From the NCBI GenBank assembly GCA_900323505.1, contig OOIN01000020.1, positions 186,001-250,000 on the forward strand: DNA of 64,000 bases. Reading direction: 5' to 3'. Made by a program: the position numbers and the translations under genes. The first letter of the stretch is position 1. Every line of letters begins with the position of its first letter. Below the pieces are notes generated by a model. It had not been told where the DNA came from. It saw only the letters and a list, made by a program, of their open reading frames with translations, and did no database searches. Positions 11,624 to 22,487 of this stretch are shown here, in pieces. The DNA comes from Ustilago trichophora (taxonomy: Eukaryota; Basidiomycota; Ustilaginomycetes; Ustilaginales; Ustilaginaceae).

Positions 11624-13327
11624 TTAGACGAGATGAGGTTTCCCTGCAGACAGTGGAACCTCGATCGTTGTCGATCCATCTACTCTGTCACTGTCCATTA
11701 CCGTCGCTATCGTGGGCGAAAAGTATTGTTTGACATCGTTCCACCAGCCTCTAACATTTTGCGGTGTTGGTACCCACCCATGACCCAAGAGTGCCAATCC
11801 GGCCTCGAAAGCAATCAGACCAATAATAATCAATTCCATCCTATGTGTGGTCTTCTCCGTCAGCAAAGCCCTCACGACACCCAGCAGATTCTCGCAGTGA
11901 TCCAGTTTGTCATTCAGCGTCTCGAATCGCTGACCAATATCGAGGCTATGGCAGATGGAACGATAGTGGTCTTCCATCTTGGAGTTCTCCCAGTAAACTT
12001 CGGGTTCATCGTAGAAGTTGTCCCTGTCCAAATTGGCAGTTTGACGCAGACGGAGCAGTGTGCCCGTGTGTTTGATGGTGGAGGTACGGGAGAGGGGCAC
12101 AGAACCGGCGGTTTCGAGCTGGGCAGGGATGGCCGAGAGGGTAGAGAGGAAGGTGGAAAGAGAGCTTTCTTGGACCGAGAGTCGGGCGGATCGTGCGAGC
12201 CCTTGGGAAAAGGCAAGACGGGCAAGGGTTGGGGTCCATTCGGTGCCAAAGGATGTGTAGGGGGTGGAAGGCGTGGTCGTGTTGTTGCTGGAAGAGGTCG
12301 ATGCAGAAGGTGAGACCGGTGTGACGAGAGATGAGATTTCTTCAAATGTTTCGACGTCGTCTGAGAGAATGGTCTCTGAGCTGGTCTCATCGGGAGCAGT
12401 CTCGGCTTCAGCATCAAAGGATTTGGGTGGCTGTCCAATGACGATAATGTCACCCTGCACGCGCGTCAGCTGCGAAGAAGCATAGAGGTAGTCCATAGCC
12501 TCATCACCGATCTGCTGATACCTTCCGACCTCGACCTGATGCTTGAGATCCCTACCCTGGATGACATTTCTCAAGAAGCGCTGACTTTGCTCCTCGTCTA
12601 GACCCCAAGTGACATACGATCCAGAGCGAAAGATAAATACTTCGCCCCTACCCAGCGAGGCATTCAGGCCGGTAGCAGACGACGTTGATGCTGCCGTTGC
12701 AGAGCCTGTAGCTGTTGCAGTCGTCGAAGAAGGAAGAGGCCATTGGGGGATGTGAATCACCTCGTTATCTTCAAAGATCTGATAGTTGGGTGGCAGACGA
12801 CCAGAGCGGATCAGCTCGGAAAACGAGTACGAGTAGGCAGTTGCCCAAGCATACACTTGACCCGTTGTGGGTTGCGGCAGCGTCTGTCTCAATGCTTTCG
12901 AGGCGTGCGCTTTGGCACGAGCAGACGACGTCTTTGTGGGGGCAACGTTGTTCTTGCGTGACATGGCCTGGACGAGCTGAGAAGGGAGGTTGAGAGTGAT
13001 GGATCCTCCGCCGGTGGTGCCCTTGTTGGGAGGGTTGTAAGAGATTTGTACCGGCTTTGACGTCGAAGCAGTCGATGTTGATGACGAGGAAGCGGGGCGG
13101 GTGGTGCCAGCGCTCGATGTAGACCGCGAAGTTGGGAGAGATACGTTGACCTCTGCATTGGAAGGCGAGGGGTATTTGGATTTCCTTGAGCCGCTTGGAG
13201 AGTCATCATTGCGCAGTCTGAGAGCAGAGGATGAGATGAGTCGAGTTTGAGGTGTTGCTTTGAGTGCGCTGCTCAAGAGACGAGGCTGAGTCGCCGTCTT
13301 TACAGCCACTGTTGCCGAGCGAAGCAT
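11624..13327 (-). CDS. mitochondrial DUF155 (RMND1/Mrx10-like) protein
   Basis: A 567-residue protein. The N-terminus (MLRSATVAVKTATQPRLLSS) is Arg/Ser/Thr-rich with no acidic residues, a typical mitochondrial presequence. Central segments (AWATAYSYSF, GEVFIFRSGSYVTWGL, AMDYLYASSQLTRVQGDIIVIG) and the C-terminal helix with KLDHCENLLGVVRALLTEKTTHRMELIIIGLIAFE are DUF155 signatures, ending in one membrane segment. RMND1 and yeast Mrx10 are inner-membrane proteins that support mitochondrial translation. The frame opens further upstream to 13474, but the ATG at 13327 is chosen because it places the presequence at the N-terminus. Two Ser-rich insertions lengthen it. The DUF155 paralogues of the Rmd1/Rmd8 class are alternatives, but the presequence favours the RMND1 branch. 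Confidence 0.82.
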   Translation of the reverse strand: MLRSATVAVKTATQPRLLSSALKATPQTRLISSSALRLRNDDSPSGSRKSKYPSPSNAEVNVSLPTSRSTSSAGTTRPASSSSTSTASTSKPVQISYNPPNKGTTGGGSITLNLPSQLVQAMSRKNNVAPTKTSSARAKAHASKALRQTLPQPTTGQVYAWATAYSYSFSELIRSGRLPPNYQIFEDNEVIHIPQWPLPSSTTATATGSATAASTSSATGLNASLGRGEVFIFRSGSYVTWGLDEEQSQRFLRNVIQGRDLKHQVEVGRYQQIGDEAMDYLYASSQLTRVQGDIIVIGQPPKSFDAEAETAPDETSSETILSDDVETFEEISSLVTPVSPSASTSSSNNTTTPSTPYTSFGTEWTPTLARLAFSQGLARSARLSVQESSLSTFLSTLSAIPAQLETAGSVPLSRTSTIKHTGTLLRLRQTANLDRDNFYDEPEVYWENSKMEDHYRSICHSLDIGQRFETLNDKLDHCENLLGVVRALLTEKTTHRMELIIIGLIAFEAGLALLGHGWVPTPQNVRGWWNDVKQYFSPTIATVMDSDRVDGSTTIEVPLSAGKPHLV

Positions 13328-14054
13328 TGTGAGTCGCAAGAACCGAGTCAGCAGTTGCAGTTCTGATCCGATACGTGATGCGTGTGAGGGATGCAAAGGT
13401 TGCCAGCCAGACAAGTGTTGATGGTGAAAGGGTCGAGCAGTCGGAAGATCCCAAGTAGCTAGCAGTTGGTTCACCGGCTCTTCTCACTTCTAACTAAGCG
13501 GCTCTTCCCGACTTTTTTGTTTTTTGGGTTTTTGTTTTTGAAAGGAAAAGTGGAGGAAAAAGACGCTGAGCCCGATTTACTCGCTCCCGATGATGTGAAT
13601 CTCACAGGCCGGAAATTCCAAGCCGAAGAAAGCGGTGTTGCAGCACTGCCCAAGACGGGACGGAGCCTCGTCAATAACTACACTATTTTAACCGCGTGTG
13701 ACAGAGTGATGCAACAGCAACAAGCCAAATGTGAAACCAAGACCTGTGCCTGTCAGTGTGGAGCTAATTCGACTTTTAGCAATCACAAATGTTTTGGGCA
13801 CCGGTAAGCCTTTGTGCTTCAAACCATCGTCCTTGTCGTCTTGACCATCACCTTTCGGGCAAATTCCATTCCGACTCTCAGGGCAAGCAAACCTCATCAT
13901 TGGATTGTAACTCGGCCACGATTTCGGCACCACTTCCCCATCTGGTTCGCATCACACCTTCCAACAGGCGACGGAAGATCATGCGCGTTTGAACCAGCCA
14001 GGACGACGACAACTTCGCACCCATCCGTCTTCGGAGCTGGTGATAGACGTAGCC
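13328..14054. other. divergent promoter between RMND1-like and AKR1-like genes
   Basis: A 0.7-kb head-to-head region with no supported gene. The frame of the AKR1 gene is open back to a TTG at 13989, but the first ATG is at 14055. The RMND1-like frame is likewise open beyond its chosen ATG. No clear TATA element was found. Confidence 0.5.
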
Positions 14055-16607
14055 ATGGCTGCGCCAGGAACTCCGCTCAACTCATCGGCCACGCAAGCCG
14101 TTGCTGTGTCCACCGTCGACGGCCAATCTGATCCTCTCTACTCCTCAAAATCATCACCTACACAACAGGATGCCATTGGCTCGTTGGACGCTCCCACCAG
14201 CAGCAATGGTTCCGCCGGCCGTGCGCTCAATCGGGCATTCACCCCAGGTCAGGACCAGATGCCATTGACCATTCACACAGCAGCACAACGAGGTGATCTC
14301 CCCGCCATTATGCGCCTCGTCGACTCGGGAAGAGCTACGGTCCATGATAGAGATGATGACAACATCACCCCGTTACATTGGGCTGCCATCAACGCACAGC
14401 TCGCAACATGTCGCTATCTACTTGATCATGGTGCAGAGGTAGATGCGCTTGGGGGAGATCTGGTCGCGAGTCCGCTGCAGTGGGCTGCTCGAAATGGACA
14501 CGTCTACGTACTAGAGCTGCTGTGTTCACGTGGCGCCGACCCAACCATTACCGACTCGCAAGGCTTTAATGCACTCCACCTCACAGTACACTCGAGCGCA
14601 GTCATGCCGCTCATATTCATGCTCCAGCAACCCTCCCTCAGCTCTCCAGAAGGCCTCGATTCCACCGACTCCCAAGGTCACACCGCTCTCATGTGGGCCG
14701 CCTACCAGGGCGATGCCATCTCCGTCGACATCCTTCTCAAGCACGGCTCTGACGTCCACAAGCGCGATGGTGCCGGCCTAACAGCTATGCACTGGGCCGT
14801 AGTCAAAGGCAATCGACTCTGCATCCGCCTTCTCGCAGACGCCAAAGCAGATCTCCTCGCCAAAGAAGACTCTGGCAAGACACCACGCGACATGGCGATA
14901 GAGCTCAAATCCATCGGTGCCTATCGCAAAGCATTGGCCGATATCGGTCTCGAAGAAGACGGCCGTCGTAAACATCGCACCTTCGGTTCCAGCAACCACC
15001 GCACTGCTCGTCTAGCGGTCATGTTTGTTCCCTTTGCAGCGTTGGGTTTCATCTTTGCTACCTTTGCCTCGCTGCCCTTGTACACGGCTGCGCCATTTGC
15101 AGCGGCCGAGTTCTTTGGCATGCATCACATTGTGACACGCGTCATCCTGGATCCACAGGAACACGACTTTTTGCAGAGGTCCAACTACTTTTTGGCCATT
15201 GTGTCTGGGTCGATTGTATGGGTTGGTTGGGAGTGGGCACGCAAGCTCGCTTCTGGTACGCCTGGCTATGCTTCGAACAACTTCTTCTTCGCGCTTTCAC
15301 TGATTCTTTGTTCTTGGAACCTTTTCCGCGCCGCCTCCATCTCACCGGGCTATGCGCCCCTCGCCCCCTCCGCCCTGCATCGACGCGAGATTGTCACCCA
15401 ACTCGCACAACAGGGTCGTCTCAATGGTCAAACCTACTGCGTCGCATGCATGGCTCGCAAGCCTATCCGTTCCAAGCACTGCAAACTCTGCAAGCGCTGC
15501 GTCGCCCGTCACGACCACCACTGTCCCTGGGTCGCCAACTGCATCGGTATCGACAACCATCGCCAGTTTCTTCTTTTCGTACTCGCTCTCGTTTTAGGCG
15601 TGTTGCAGTTTATCTACCTCACCGTCGTCTACTACTCGATCAACGCTCCACCGTATGATCCGTTGCCGGATTCCACCTACGAAACGTGCCATTTGCCATT
15701 CAGGTTTCTTTGCACGGCAACGACGTACGATCCGTTCCTATTGGGGGTGGCGGTGTGGGCAGGGTTGCAGTTGACATGGACGGTGATTCTGGTCGTTGCG
15801 CAGGCTTGGCAGATAATGAGGCAGATGACTACTTTGGAAGTATCCAATTTGGGCCGGTTTGGCTTCATGGGTGGAAAAGGAGGTCAGAGCTATGCTGGCC
15901 AAACCAACTTTATCGCCCAGCACTCTGCCCAATCCCGCGCCCAATCTGGCTCCTCGGCTACCGACCGTCTGCAAGGAATCCAACAAAAACAGCAATCCGA
16001 TGCCAACAACGGCAGTCAAATCGACTCTTCCTTCTTGGAAGATTCTGCTCTACCCACCTCTTCGCCTTCTCCTTCGCATCCGCACGGACACTCCCACTCA
16101 AAATTGGGAATGCTCAAGCGAATCTGCTCATCTTCCGGCAGCTGGTTGCTTTCCGTTGTAGGACTAGATCTGTATACAAGGGGGAAAGCGGGTGAAGGTC
16201 TTAAACGGGCCAGTGGAGCGGCCAATCCTTTTGACCATGGAATGTTGAGCAACTGCAAAGATTTTTGGTCCAAAGGTCAAGATCTTGGACTCGATTATGC
16301 GACCTTGTACGATTTACCGGCCGAAGTGGGATCCGGGCACTGTGAAGTAGTTCCGTTTTTGGTTGATACGGTGACGGGGGGTAGTGGGAGAGGTTGGGGC
16401 AGTGGATATGCTAGATCGGGTGGTGTCAATTGGGGATATTCGTTGTTGAGAAGTAATGCAGATGATGGAGAGGAAGAGGATGGCGAAGAGGAAAATAGGA
16501 CAGAAGGAGGGAAAAGGAGGTGGAGTATGTGGAGCAGTGTTAAGAATGGGAATGGCGGTGGATCCGGTGCGATTTTGCCTACTGCGAACGGTTCTCATCC
16601 TGTCTAA
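14055..16607 (+). CDS. AKR1: ankyrin-repeat DHHC palmitoyltransferase Akr1
   Basis: An 850-residue protein. Residues about 70-295 carry six ankyrin repeats (for example [60 protein letters not shown]). Hydrophobic segments follow at about 315-435. The DHHC cysteine-rich domain lies at about 461-510 with [32 protein letters not shown] spacing, and two more membrane segments follow. This order defines the Akr1/HIP14 family of Golgi S-acyltransferases that attach palmitate to cysteines of peripheral membrane proteins. The catalytic motif is a standard DHHC, whereas yeast Akr1 carries DHYC. The C-terminal about 200 residues are low-complexity and acidic. The ATG at 14055 is the first true methionine in frame. 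No introns are visible. Confidence 0.92.
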   Translation: MAAPGTPLNSSATQAVAVSTVDGQSDPLYSSKSSPTQQDAIGSLDAPTSSNGSAGRALNRAFTPGQDQMPLTIHTAAQRGDLPAIMRLVDSGRATVHDRDDDNITPLHWAAINAQLATCRYLLDHGAEVDALGGDLVASPLQWAARNGHVYVLELLCSRGADPTITDSQGFNALHLTVHSSAVMPLIFMLQQPSLSSPEGLDSTDSQGHTALMWAAYQGDAISVDILLKHGSDVHKRDGAGLTAMHWAVVKGNRLCIRLLADAKADLLAKEDSGKTPRDMAIELKSIGAYRKALADIGLEEDGRRKHRTFGSSNHRTARLAVMFVPFAALGFIFATFASLPLYTAAPFAAAEFFGMHHIVTRVILDPQEHDFLQRSNYFLAIVSGSIVWVGWEWARKLASGTPGYASNNFFFALSLILCSWNLFRAASISPGYAPLAPSALHRREIVTQLAQQGRLNGQTYCVACMARKPIRSKHCKLCKRCVARHDHHCPWVANCIGIDNHRQFLLFVLALVLGVLQFIYLTVVYYSINAPPYDPLPDSTYETCHLPFRFLCTATTYDPFLLGVAVWAGLQLTWTVILVVAQAWQIMRQMTTLEVSNLGRFGFMGGKGGQSYAGQTNFIAQHSAQSRAQSGSSATDRLQGIQQKQQSDANNGSQIDSSFLEDSALPTSSPSPSHPHGHSHSKLGMLKRICSSSGSWLLSVVGLDLYTRGKAGEGLKRASGAANPFDHGMLSNCKDFWSKGQDLGLDYATLYDLPAEVGSGHCEVVPFLVDTVTGGSGRGWGSGYARSGGVNWGYSLLRSNADDGEEEDGEEENRTEGGKRRWSMWSSVKNGNGGGSGAILPTANGSHPV

Positions 16608-16838
16608 CAGCTAGATTTGTTGCAATGACTGAATAGAGATTCCTGGACACTCGAAATTTTTACGACACCTAGACGCATGCAATGACATCCCTCTGATAGA
16701 CGATCCGAACACCATCCCACATCGCGTGCACACTGTTGAGCTCCCACGCAAACGCACGATGGGTCTGAAATTGCATCAGTCAAGATTGGATCAAGATGGA
16801 ATCAAATTGAATGAAGCGTCTCTTGGGAAGCATTGATC
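16608..16838. other. convergent 3' intergenic region
   Basis: A short gap between the convergent AKR1-like and beta-adaptin genes. It is A+T-richer than the flanking coding DNA, and I see nothing else in it. Confidence 0.5.
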
Positions 16839-18965
16839 TTAATCAAGGAATGATGGGTTAGGATTTGGTTTATCCGGAAGATAATTTGAGTTTGTTGAGT
16901 TACCCAAGTGATCTCCTAGCATTTCGTATGGATCGATTTCAGATTGATCCTTCAACATTTCACCAATTGATGTTGAACCTAGAATTTGACCTCGAATCTC
17001 GTCCGTCCTCCCCCCATCTCCATGTTGTTCTTTTTGTAAAGAAGACTCGTTGGCCTCTGTTGTTGTTGCTGAAGCATTACCCTTTGATACTGAAGCACGA
17101 AGAATCGGACCCCGAACCAAAGGCTTACTATACAAATGAGAAGAAGCATACCTTCTCGCCGATTCATCCAACGCCGCAGAATCAGGAACATACCTAGCCT
17201 TTGAATTCCTAATAAAAGTCTGCGGTTGCCTATGAAAAATACTAGCCAAACTTGCACCATGCAACAACAATTGATCCAACAATTGTCTATCCATCCTATC
17301 AGTTTCTGTACTAATTTCCGGTTTCCCACCCAAAACCACCCGCCTAGCCGCCTCCGGATCCGTCGAAAGCAAACGCCAATACATAAACCCCCTATCTCTC
17401 AAATCCGGATTCTCAACCTCCTCAGTTGCCCATTTCAAAACCTTAGGAACCAACTCTCCCCCCGCAGTAGGCCGCTTAAGAAACAACTTGACCGTCGCAG
17501 TAAGCAACGCAAATTGAACCTCGACAGGCTCCTCCAAAAAGGTATAGAGAAAATCTTCAAGCAATTCATCGCTATTCTCGATCCGATCGGCATATTGACC
17601 AATGATCCAAATCATGGCCGCTTTCGCTTCACTTTCGTCCAAGCTGTCCAAATTCTCGCAAAGCGTGCCAATGACGCTCTCATAGCGATTGGGATATTTG
17701 CGAAAAATGTCTTTAATAACTACGATCGCTTCCTGTACGACGTAATTGACTTTGGTCTGGATCAGGGCGAGAAGAGCTTGGATGCATCGATCGGCAGAGG
17801 ATTCGATTTTGATCGCTAGCCGTCCAATGCTGCGGACTGCTTTGCGGGCGAAATCGACATCGACCTCTGAGGCATACTCGCGCAATTCGGCAAGCACTTG
17901 TTCGACATTACGCTCGTTGGCGAGACGATAGATGATCTCGAGTTTGGCCATCTTGACATAGATAGGGTCGTTGTACTTGCAGAAAAAGACTTTGACCTCG
18001 TTCTGCAGCACCAAGGGGCGTCGCTGGATGACGAGGAGGATGTTTCGTAGTGCAACATACTGCACTTCAGGGCCAGAAGACAAAAGCGTGACGAGAGGTG
18101 GGGAGAGCTTGCGACAAAGCGACTCTTTAAACTCGGCACTGGCGATGTAGTTCATCAGGTAGAGGATGACTTTGGTTGCGGTGAGCACGACGGCAGAATT
18201 GGCATGTTGGAGTCGAATCGCGATGCGCTCTGCCAAGATTTCAGCATCGGCAAAGTCCGAGGGGACAAAAAACATCAATGCTTCCAAGATGTAGGTCTGA
18301 CCCCATTCCGAGCACTCTGCCAGCGCCGAGGTGAGTTTCGAGGCAATGGTGAGGTTGAGTTTAAGCTGAATGTTGTCCGAACGTTCCGAGATTTCGACGA
18401 GTGCCGCGACGGCGTTTGCGACCACGGTTGGATTTGCATCTGCCAGCAGATCTCGCAGCATACCGATGAACGAATGTTTTTCGATGAGTCGCTTGTCGTG
18501 CATGTAGAGCTTGGCTACACAGATCGCGGCCGTCTTTCTGACGTAAGGATCGGCGTCCTTCAACGAATGCCTGAGCGGATCGATCAACGCAGCCAATACG
18601 GTTGGCACATAGATATACGACATGGTCCTGATCGCCAACGCCCTGATCAGAGGATTTCGATCGTTGCAATCCGACAAGAAACCCGGCACAGCGTTGGGCA
18701 CCAAATCGGGTTTGGCACGTGCATAATTGATCAGATACAGATAGACCATCTTTTTGATCTCGAGCACTTGGATGTTCATGCACTGTACGACGTCTGGAAA
18801 GAGGGCAGACATGTCGTTGCCCATGGTGGCATTGGCGATGATCTTTTTCAGGACGGTTTTCTTGCGCACCCATCCTTTGTCCTTTTTATCGGCGTTGAGC
18901 TCTGTGCGAAGCTCATCGACCTTGCCGCGCTGGAAGAATTTTGCGTCCTTGCCCGACTCGGCCAT
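16839..18965 (-). CDS. APL2: beta-adaptin, probably AP-1 large subunit
   Basis: A 708-residue protein. The N-terminal helical solenoid is unmistakably beta-adaptin: KVDELRTELNADKKDKGWVRKK, ALFPDVVQCM, LEIKKMVYLYLINYAR, DRNPLIRALAIRTM and DADPYVRKTAAICVAKLY. The trunk runs to about residue 585, followed by a short hinge with polar low-complexity sequence. There is no folded ear domain, as in yeast Apl2 and Apl1. AP-1 beta works in clathrin-coated vesicle formation at the trans-Golgi network and endosomes and binds dileucine sorting signals. AP-1 rather than AP-2 or AP-4 is inferred from overall resemblance and length and is not certain. The ATG at 18965 is the first in frame. No introns are visible. 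Confidence 0.8.
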   Translation of the reverse strand: MAESGKDAKFFQRGKVDELRTELNADKKDKGWVRKKTVLKKIIANATMGNDMSALFPDVVQCMNIQVLEIKKMVYLYLINYARAKPDLVPNAVPGFLSDCNDRNPLIRALAIRTMSYIYVPTVLAALIDPLRHSLKDADPYVRKTAAICVAKLYMHDKRLIEKHSFIGMLRDLLADANPTVVANAVAALVEISERSDNIQLKLNLTIASKLTSALAECSEWGQTYILEALMFFVPSDFADAEILAERIAIRLQHANSAVVLTATKVILYLMNYIASAEFKESLCRKLSPPLVTLLSSGPEVQYVALRNILLVIQRRPLVLQNEVKVFFCKYNDPIYVKMAKLEIIYRLANERNVEQVLAELREYASEVDVDFARKAVRSIGRLAIKIESSADRCIQALLALIQTKVNYVVQEAIVVIKDIFRKYPNRYESVIGTLCENLDSLDESEAKAAMIWIIGQYADRIENSDELLEDFLYTFLEEPVEVQFALLTATVKLFLKRPTAGGELVPKVLKWATEEVENPDLRDRGFMYWRLLSTDPEAARRVVLGGKPEISTETDRMDRQLLDQLLLHGASLASIFHRQPQTFIRNSKARYVPDSAALDESARRYASSHLYSKPLVRGPILRASVSKGNASATTTEANESSLQKEQHGDGGRTDEIRGQILGSTSIGEMLKDQSEIDPYEMLGDHLGNSTNSNYLPDKPNPNPSFLD

Positions 18966-20087
18966 GTTGGGCAGCAGCAGCGGCGGCGTTGCTGGTGGTG
19001 GTGGTGGTGGTGGTGGCGGTGGTTGTGGTGGTGGTGATGGTGGTGGTGGTTAGGGGTACGAATTGAGTCGGCAGATTGATGCTGCAGCTGCAATCGTTGG
19101 GAGTAGGCTGCTTGGTAGGACCGTGTTCAGATGGCTGGAAGAAGGTGCTGCAGAGAACGACAAAAGTTGCTGTGAGGCTGGTAAGTTGCAAACAAAGGGA
19201 GAGCGATGTAGTGATGAGACGACCAAAAAAAAAGTAGAAGGAGAGTCGAGATTGGAAGACAGGAAGAAGCACTTGCACAGTGGATTTCAAGTTGTCAGTC
19301 AGTTGGCGCGCGTTGAAGGATGTGTGACTTTGGCCCGTGCTGCGTTGTCCTTTCAGGGATGTTTGTGTGCGTGTGTTCGTGTGTGTTGGCGCCAAAAAGT
19401 GAAAGTGTGGAGGAATTCTGTTACGACAGAGCCCTTTCAGTTTGTTCGGCGCTTGGTCCGTGGTTTGGCAGCCGAGTTTTCGAACTCTAATTGTACAGCG
19501 AGCTCGATCCAACATTCTTAAGAAAAAAGTTGCTTTTTGTCGTGCAAAAGTGTCAACAATTCTCGGTCAAGGATTCCCGGTCGCATCAAATCCACGCTAA
19601 GCTTTTAGCGTTTCGACTCGACCGGCGGCTCTCGTTACCCATGTTGATCTGCTTTGCATCATTCCATCAGCCAATGTTGGTCGTGGTTTATGCTGCATAG
19701 ATCTGCCCTGGCATCACTCGAGTTTCCTGCCAATCATCATCACGCATTTCTTGTTGCTCAACATTGTATTGAGAATCGACTGTGTGTACCATTCAAAGAA
19801 GAAGGAGAGGACAACACCCACTTCGATGCGCACACGGGAACATGGAACGGAGATATAAAGGTTTCAAGGAATCTAATGCGCCTTTAAATGAATCTTGATT
19901 CCGACATTGCTTACGGTGTTCGTACAAGATGGTCATGGGTGAGACGAGCATGGATGTACATGTGGTTTGCGTCCAGACACCTTCCTCTACGACATCGAAG
20001 GAAAGGTGAAAGAGAGAGAGAGAGAGAGAAAGAAACGAAGCACGTTCAACTTATCTCCAGCAATACAGCCCTACTTGTCTTTGACTC
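18966..20087. other. intergenic, beta-adaptin leader and esterase 3' flank
   Basis: No supported gene in 1.1 kb. The first part is the 5' leader of the beta-adaptin gene and is dominated by a GGT/ACC repeat. A GA-rich microsatellite lies at about 20011-20032. Small ORFs lack recognisable motifs. Confidence 0.5.
18993..19050. repeat. (GGT)n / (ACC)n microsatellite in beta-adaptin leader
   Basis: An interrupted GGT repeat just upstream of the beta-adaptin start. On the transcribed strand it reads (ACC)n and would lie in the 5' UTR. Confidence 0.9.
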
Positions 20088-22307
20088 TTAAATCGAGTTG
20101 TCGAGCAGCTGATAAGTCAACCTTCCATTGTCATAGAAAAAGTCGCAGATCTGTCTATCGGGGATTCCACCTCTAGTGATGCCGTTGGGAGAGGACAGAT
20201 ACTGGGTGTTTTGCTCGCCCGATTCGAGCAGAGGCTCAGTGAAGGCCTTCCACGGGTTATAGTGTTGCACCTTCTTTGTGTACGTATAGCTGCGTCCTCG
20301 AGCTTTGAGGTATTCGTGGGTCGGGTTGGGGCTCTGGTGTCGGACAAAGGCGCTGAAAGCATCCACATTGTAGCTGACAAAGTCAAGGTACGACTGGCTT
20401 ACCTCAACGCCCTCATAGTTCAAACTGCCAAATACAGTCTTGATATCGTTACCGTGGCATACTTCCACACCGGTTCCCTCTGCAGCGCACTTGGGTGGCT
20501 CTCCAACGGTGTCTGGGTATCCAGACTCGGTTTCGTACAGATAGACCTTGGGGAATTGACGAGTCTTTTGAGCCAGATCCATAATGCGCTGGGTGGGGCA
20601 GGTGAAAAAGTTGTAGGTGAAGGCGTTGGAGACGGTCTCTCGAACAGAGTCGTTGTTGGAAGGGTCGAGGTTGAAGTATCCGGTCTGTTCTAGTTTGGGG
20701 ATAAAGTCGGTTGGGTAGACAGCAGCAAGGGCTTTGTCTAGTGCGGGTTGCATGTTGGGCAGCGTCTGATTGAGAAGCGAGTAGACGAAGAGGGTGCCTT
20801 CTCCGGAGGTGGTACCGAGGAGCAAGGGAACGTTGTTGGGCATGGTCCCGTTGCCAGCGAGGTAGAAGAACTGATCGTCGATGAGGTCGTCAGGTGTAGG
20901 CAGGAAAGGCTGGATCGAGGCCGAGAACAAGCTCGCTCGACCCACTTTGGCCAGCGCAACAGTGATAGCGTTGGTTGCGTTGGTGAAGGCGGCACCCTGA
21001 ACAAAAAGAGCGGGGTCCTCAATCTTTTGCAGACATTCGACCATCGCCTTGCCGCTGGTAGGGCAGTTGAGGCTAGTAGCGACAGCGGGTGTAACGAACT
21101 TGGACTGCACCGAGCGGTTGATCCAAGGCGCCCAGGGGTTGGAGAGCATGAAAGCGGCGTGGAAGAGACCCTTGGCGGCCGAACTGGAGATAAGCGAAGC
21201 AATGCTTTCCGAACCAGCCGACTGACCACCGATGGTAATACGGTCGGGGTCACCACCAAAGGCAGCAATGTGTTCCTTGACCCACTTGAGCGCCAGGATC
21301 TGGTCACTGATACCGGCGTTACCGGGAAGATCCTTGCCAGAAGCGAGCCAGCCAAGGGCTCCAAGACGGTAGTTGATGGTCACAACGACGATGTCGGATC
21401 GCGAAGCCCAGTTTCCACCATCGTACGAGTGGAGGGCGTTGCGGCCGTTGACGAAAGCACCACCGTAGATGGCGACGAGAACGGGCTTGAGGTCCTTCTT
21501 GCTGTAAGATCCAAGCGAAGGAGTGTAGATGTTGAGGTTCAGGCAATCTTCACCGACAGGCATGGGACCGATGGGGCTGACGGCCTGAACGCAAGCATTG
21601 CGATAGGCAGTAGCATCGAGCATCTTGTTACCAGTGTAAGGGGTGGAGTGCATAAATCGTTTGGAACCGACGGGAGCATCACCAAAGGGAACGCCCAAGA
21701 AACGGAACGAGCGACGGTCACGGTAACCAGTGAGGGTGTAGTCTCCGGCCCGGACAGAGATGCGGGTGTCGCCTCCAAGGACGGTGGCGTTCGAGTTGGC
21801 ATAAGGGTTCTGACGAGGCACGACGGTCGGAGGCGCACTATGGGTGCAGAGAACACCAAGCTTCTCACCCTGGCCGTTGGGGCGGATGGAGCCACGGCTG
21901 GCCTTGTAGGCGACAACGTTGTTGGAGCCACCGTCGAGCCAGTAGGTGTCCCACCAGCCGATGGTGCCGGCATGACGAAGGTAATTGAACTGGTCGATGA
22001 GGTCGGAAGAGATGCCACCCTGAAGCGACTGGTCGTAGGGGAAGAGCTTTTCGCCGATACGCTGGCATACCTGGGCAGCACTGTCGGCGGTGACCGAGTT
22101 GGGTAGGAGAAGAGCACCAGTGGATGCCTTGTTGCTAAGATCGTTCTGGAAGAGAATGTGGATGGGACCGAGATCGGCTTGCTTTGCGACAGCACCACCA
22201 CTGGGAGCATTGTTACGCTCAACAAGGAAGGGGACAGCGCCAACTACCTGGCTACCCAAGGCGAGGGCGCCGAGGATGCCGCCGACGGCAGAGTTGAAAG
22301 ACTTCAT
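20088..22307 (-). CDS. secreted type-B carboxylesterase/lipase
   Basis: A 739-residue protein with an N-terminal signal peptide (SAVGGILGALALGSQVVGA). The alpha/beta-hydrolase core from about residue 180 contains EDCLNLNIYTP, the oxyanion-hole segment VAIYGGAFVNG and the nucleophile elbow GGQSAGSES with Ser near 363. A Glu near 501 (TTSGEGTLF) and a His near 618 (VCHGNDIKTVFGS) are the expected triad partners. Family members hydrolyse carboxylic esters; the substrate here cannot be told. Residues about 30-170 form an extra N-terminal region not part of the hydrolase core, with two cysteines (AAQVCQRIG and KLGVLCTHSAPP). The ATG at 22307 starts the signal peptide directly. A 452-residue open frame on the opposite strand is a shadow. 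Confidence 0.87.
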   Translation of the reverse strand: MKSFNSAVGGILGALALGSQVVGAVPFLVERNNAPSGGAVAKQADLGPIHILFQNDLSNKASTGALLLPNSVTADSAAQVCQRIGEKLFPYDQSLQGGISSDLIDQFNYLRHAGTIGWWDTYWLDGGSNNVVAYKASRGSIRPNGQGEKLGVLCTHSAPPTVVPRQNPYANSNATVLGGDTRISVRAGDYTLTGYRDRRSFRFLGVPFGDAPVGSKRFMHSTPYTGNKMLDATAYRNACVQAVSPIGPMPVGEDCLNLNIYTPSLGSYSKKDLKPVLVAIYGGAFVNGRNALHSYDGGNWASRSDIVVVTINYRLGALGWLASGKDLPGNAGISDQILALKWVKEHIAAFGGDPDRITIGGQSAGSESIASLISSSAAKGLFHAAFMLSNPWAPWINRSVQSKFVTPAVATSLNCPTSGKAMVECLQKIEDPALFVQGAAFTNATNAITVALAKVGRASLFSASIQPFLPTPDDLIDDQFFYLAGNGTMPNNVPLLLGTTSGEGTLFVYSLLNQTLPNMQPALDKALAAVYPTDFIPKLEQTGYFNLDPSNNDSVRETVSNAFTYNFFTCPTQRIMDLAQKTRQFPKVYLYETESGYPDTVGEPPKCAAEGTGVEVCHGNDIKTVFGSLNYEGVEVSQSYLDFVSYNVDAFSAFVRHQSPNPTHEYLKARGRSYTYTKKVQHYNPWKAFTEPLLESGEQNTQYLSSPNGITRGGIPDRQICDFFYDNGRLTYQLLDNSI

Positions 22308-22445
22308 CGTGCTTGTGACGAGCGTCTACGATGATGGTGGGAGGAAGGGAGGCGGACAAAGAGGAGCTGCGGCCGTTAATGGCGTCGAGATTCGTAAGCC
22401 GCTTAAGGTTTGACCTACTACGGGGACGAGTGATTGTATGCGAAT

Positions 22446-22487
22446 GTACTGTACTGTACTGCACTGCACTGCACTGCACTGCACTGT
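22446..22487. repeat. TACTG/CACTG pentanucleotide repeat
   Basis: A tandem array of TACTG units that passes into CACTG units. It is the longest example of a pentamer repeat family seen in many intergenic gaps of this window. Confidence 0.95.

Noticed and set aside
18204..19037. 277-residue open frame on the plus strand
   Set aside because: Antisense to beta-adaptin; the end is only a translation of the GGT repeat.
20748..22106. 452-residue open frame on the plus strand
   Set aside because: It lies fully antisense to the carboxylesterase and has no recognisable motif. Its openness follows from the strong codon bias of the real gene.
22446..22487. Regular CACTG array as a possible CRISPR-like repeat
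   Set aside because: Units are 5 bp and have no spacers; this is a eukaryotic microsatellite.
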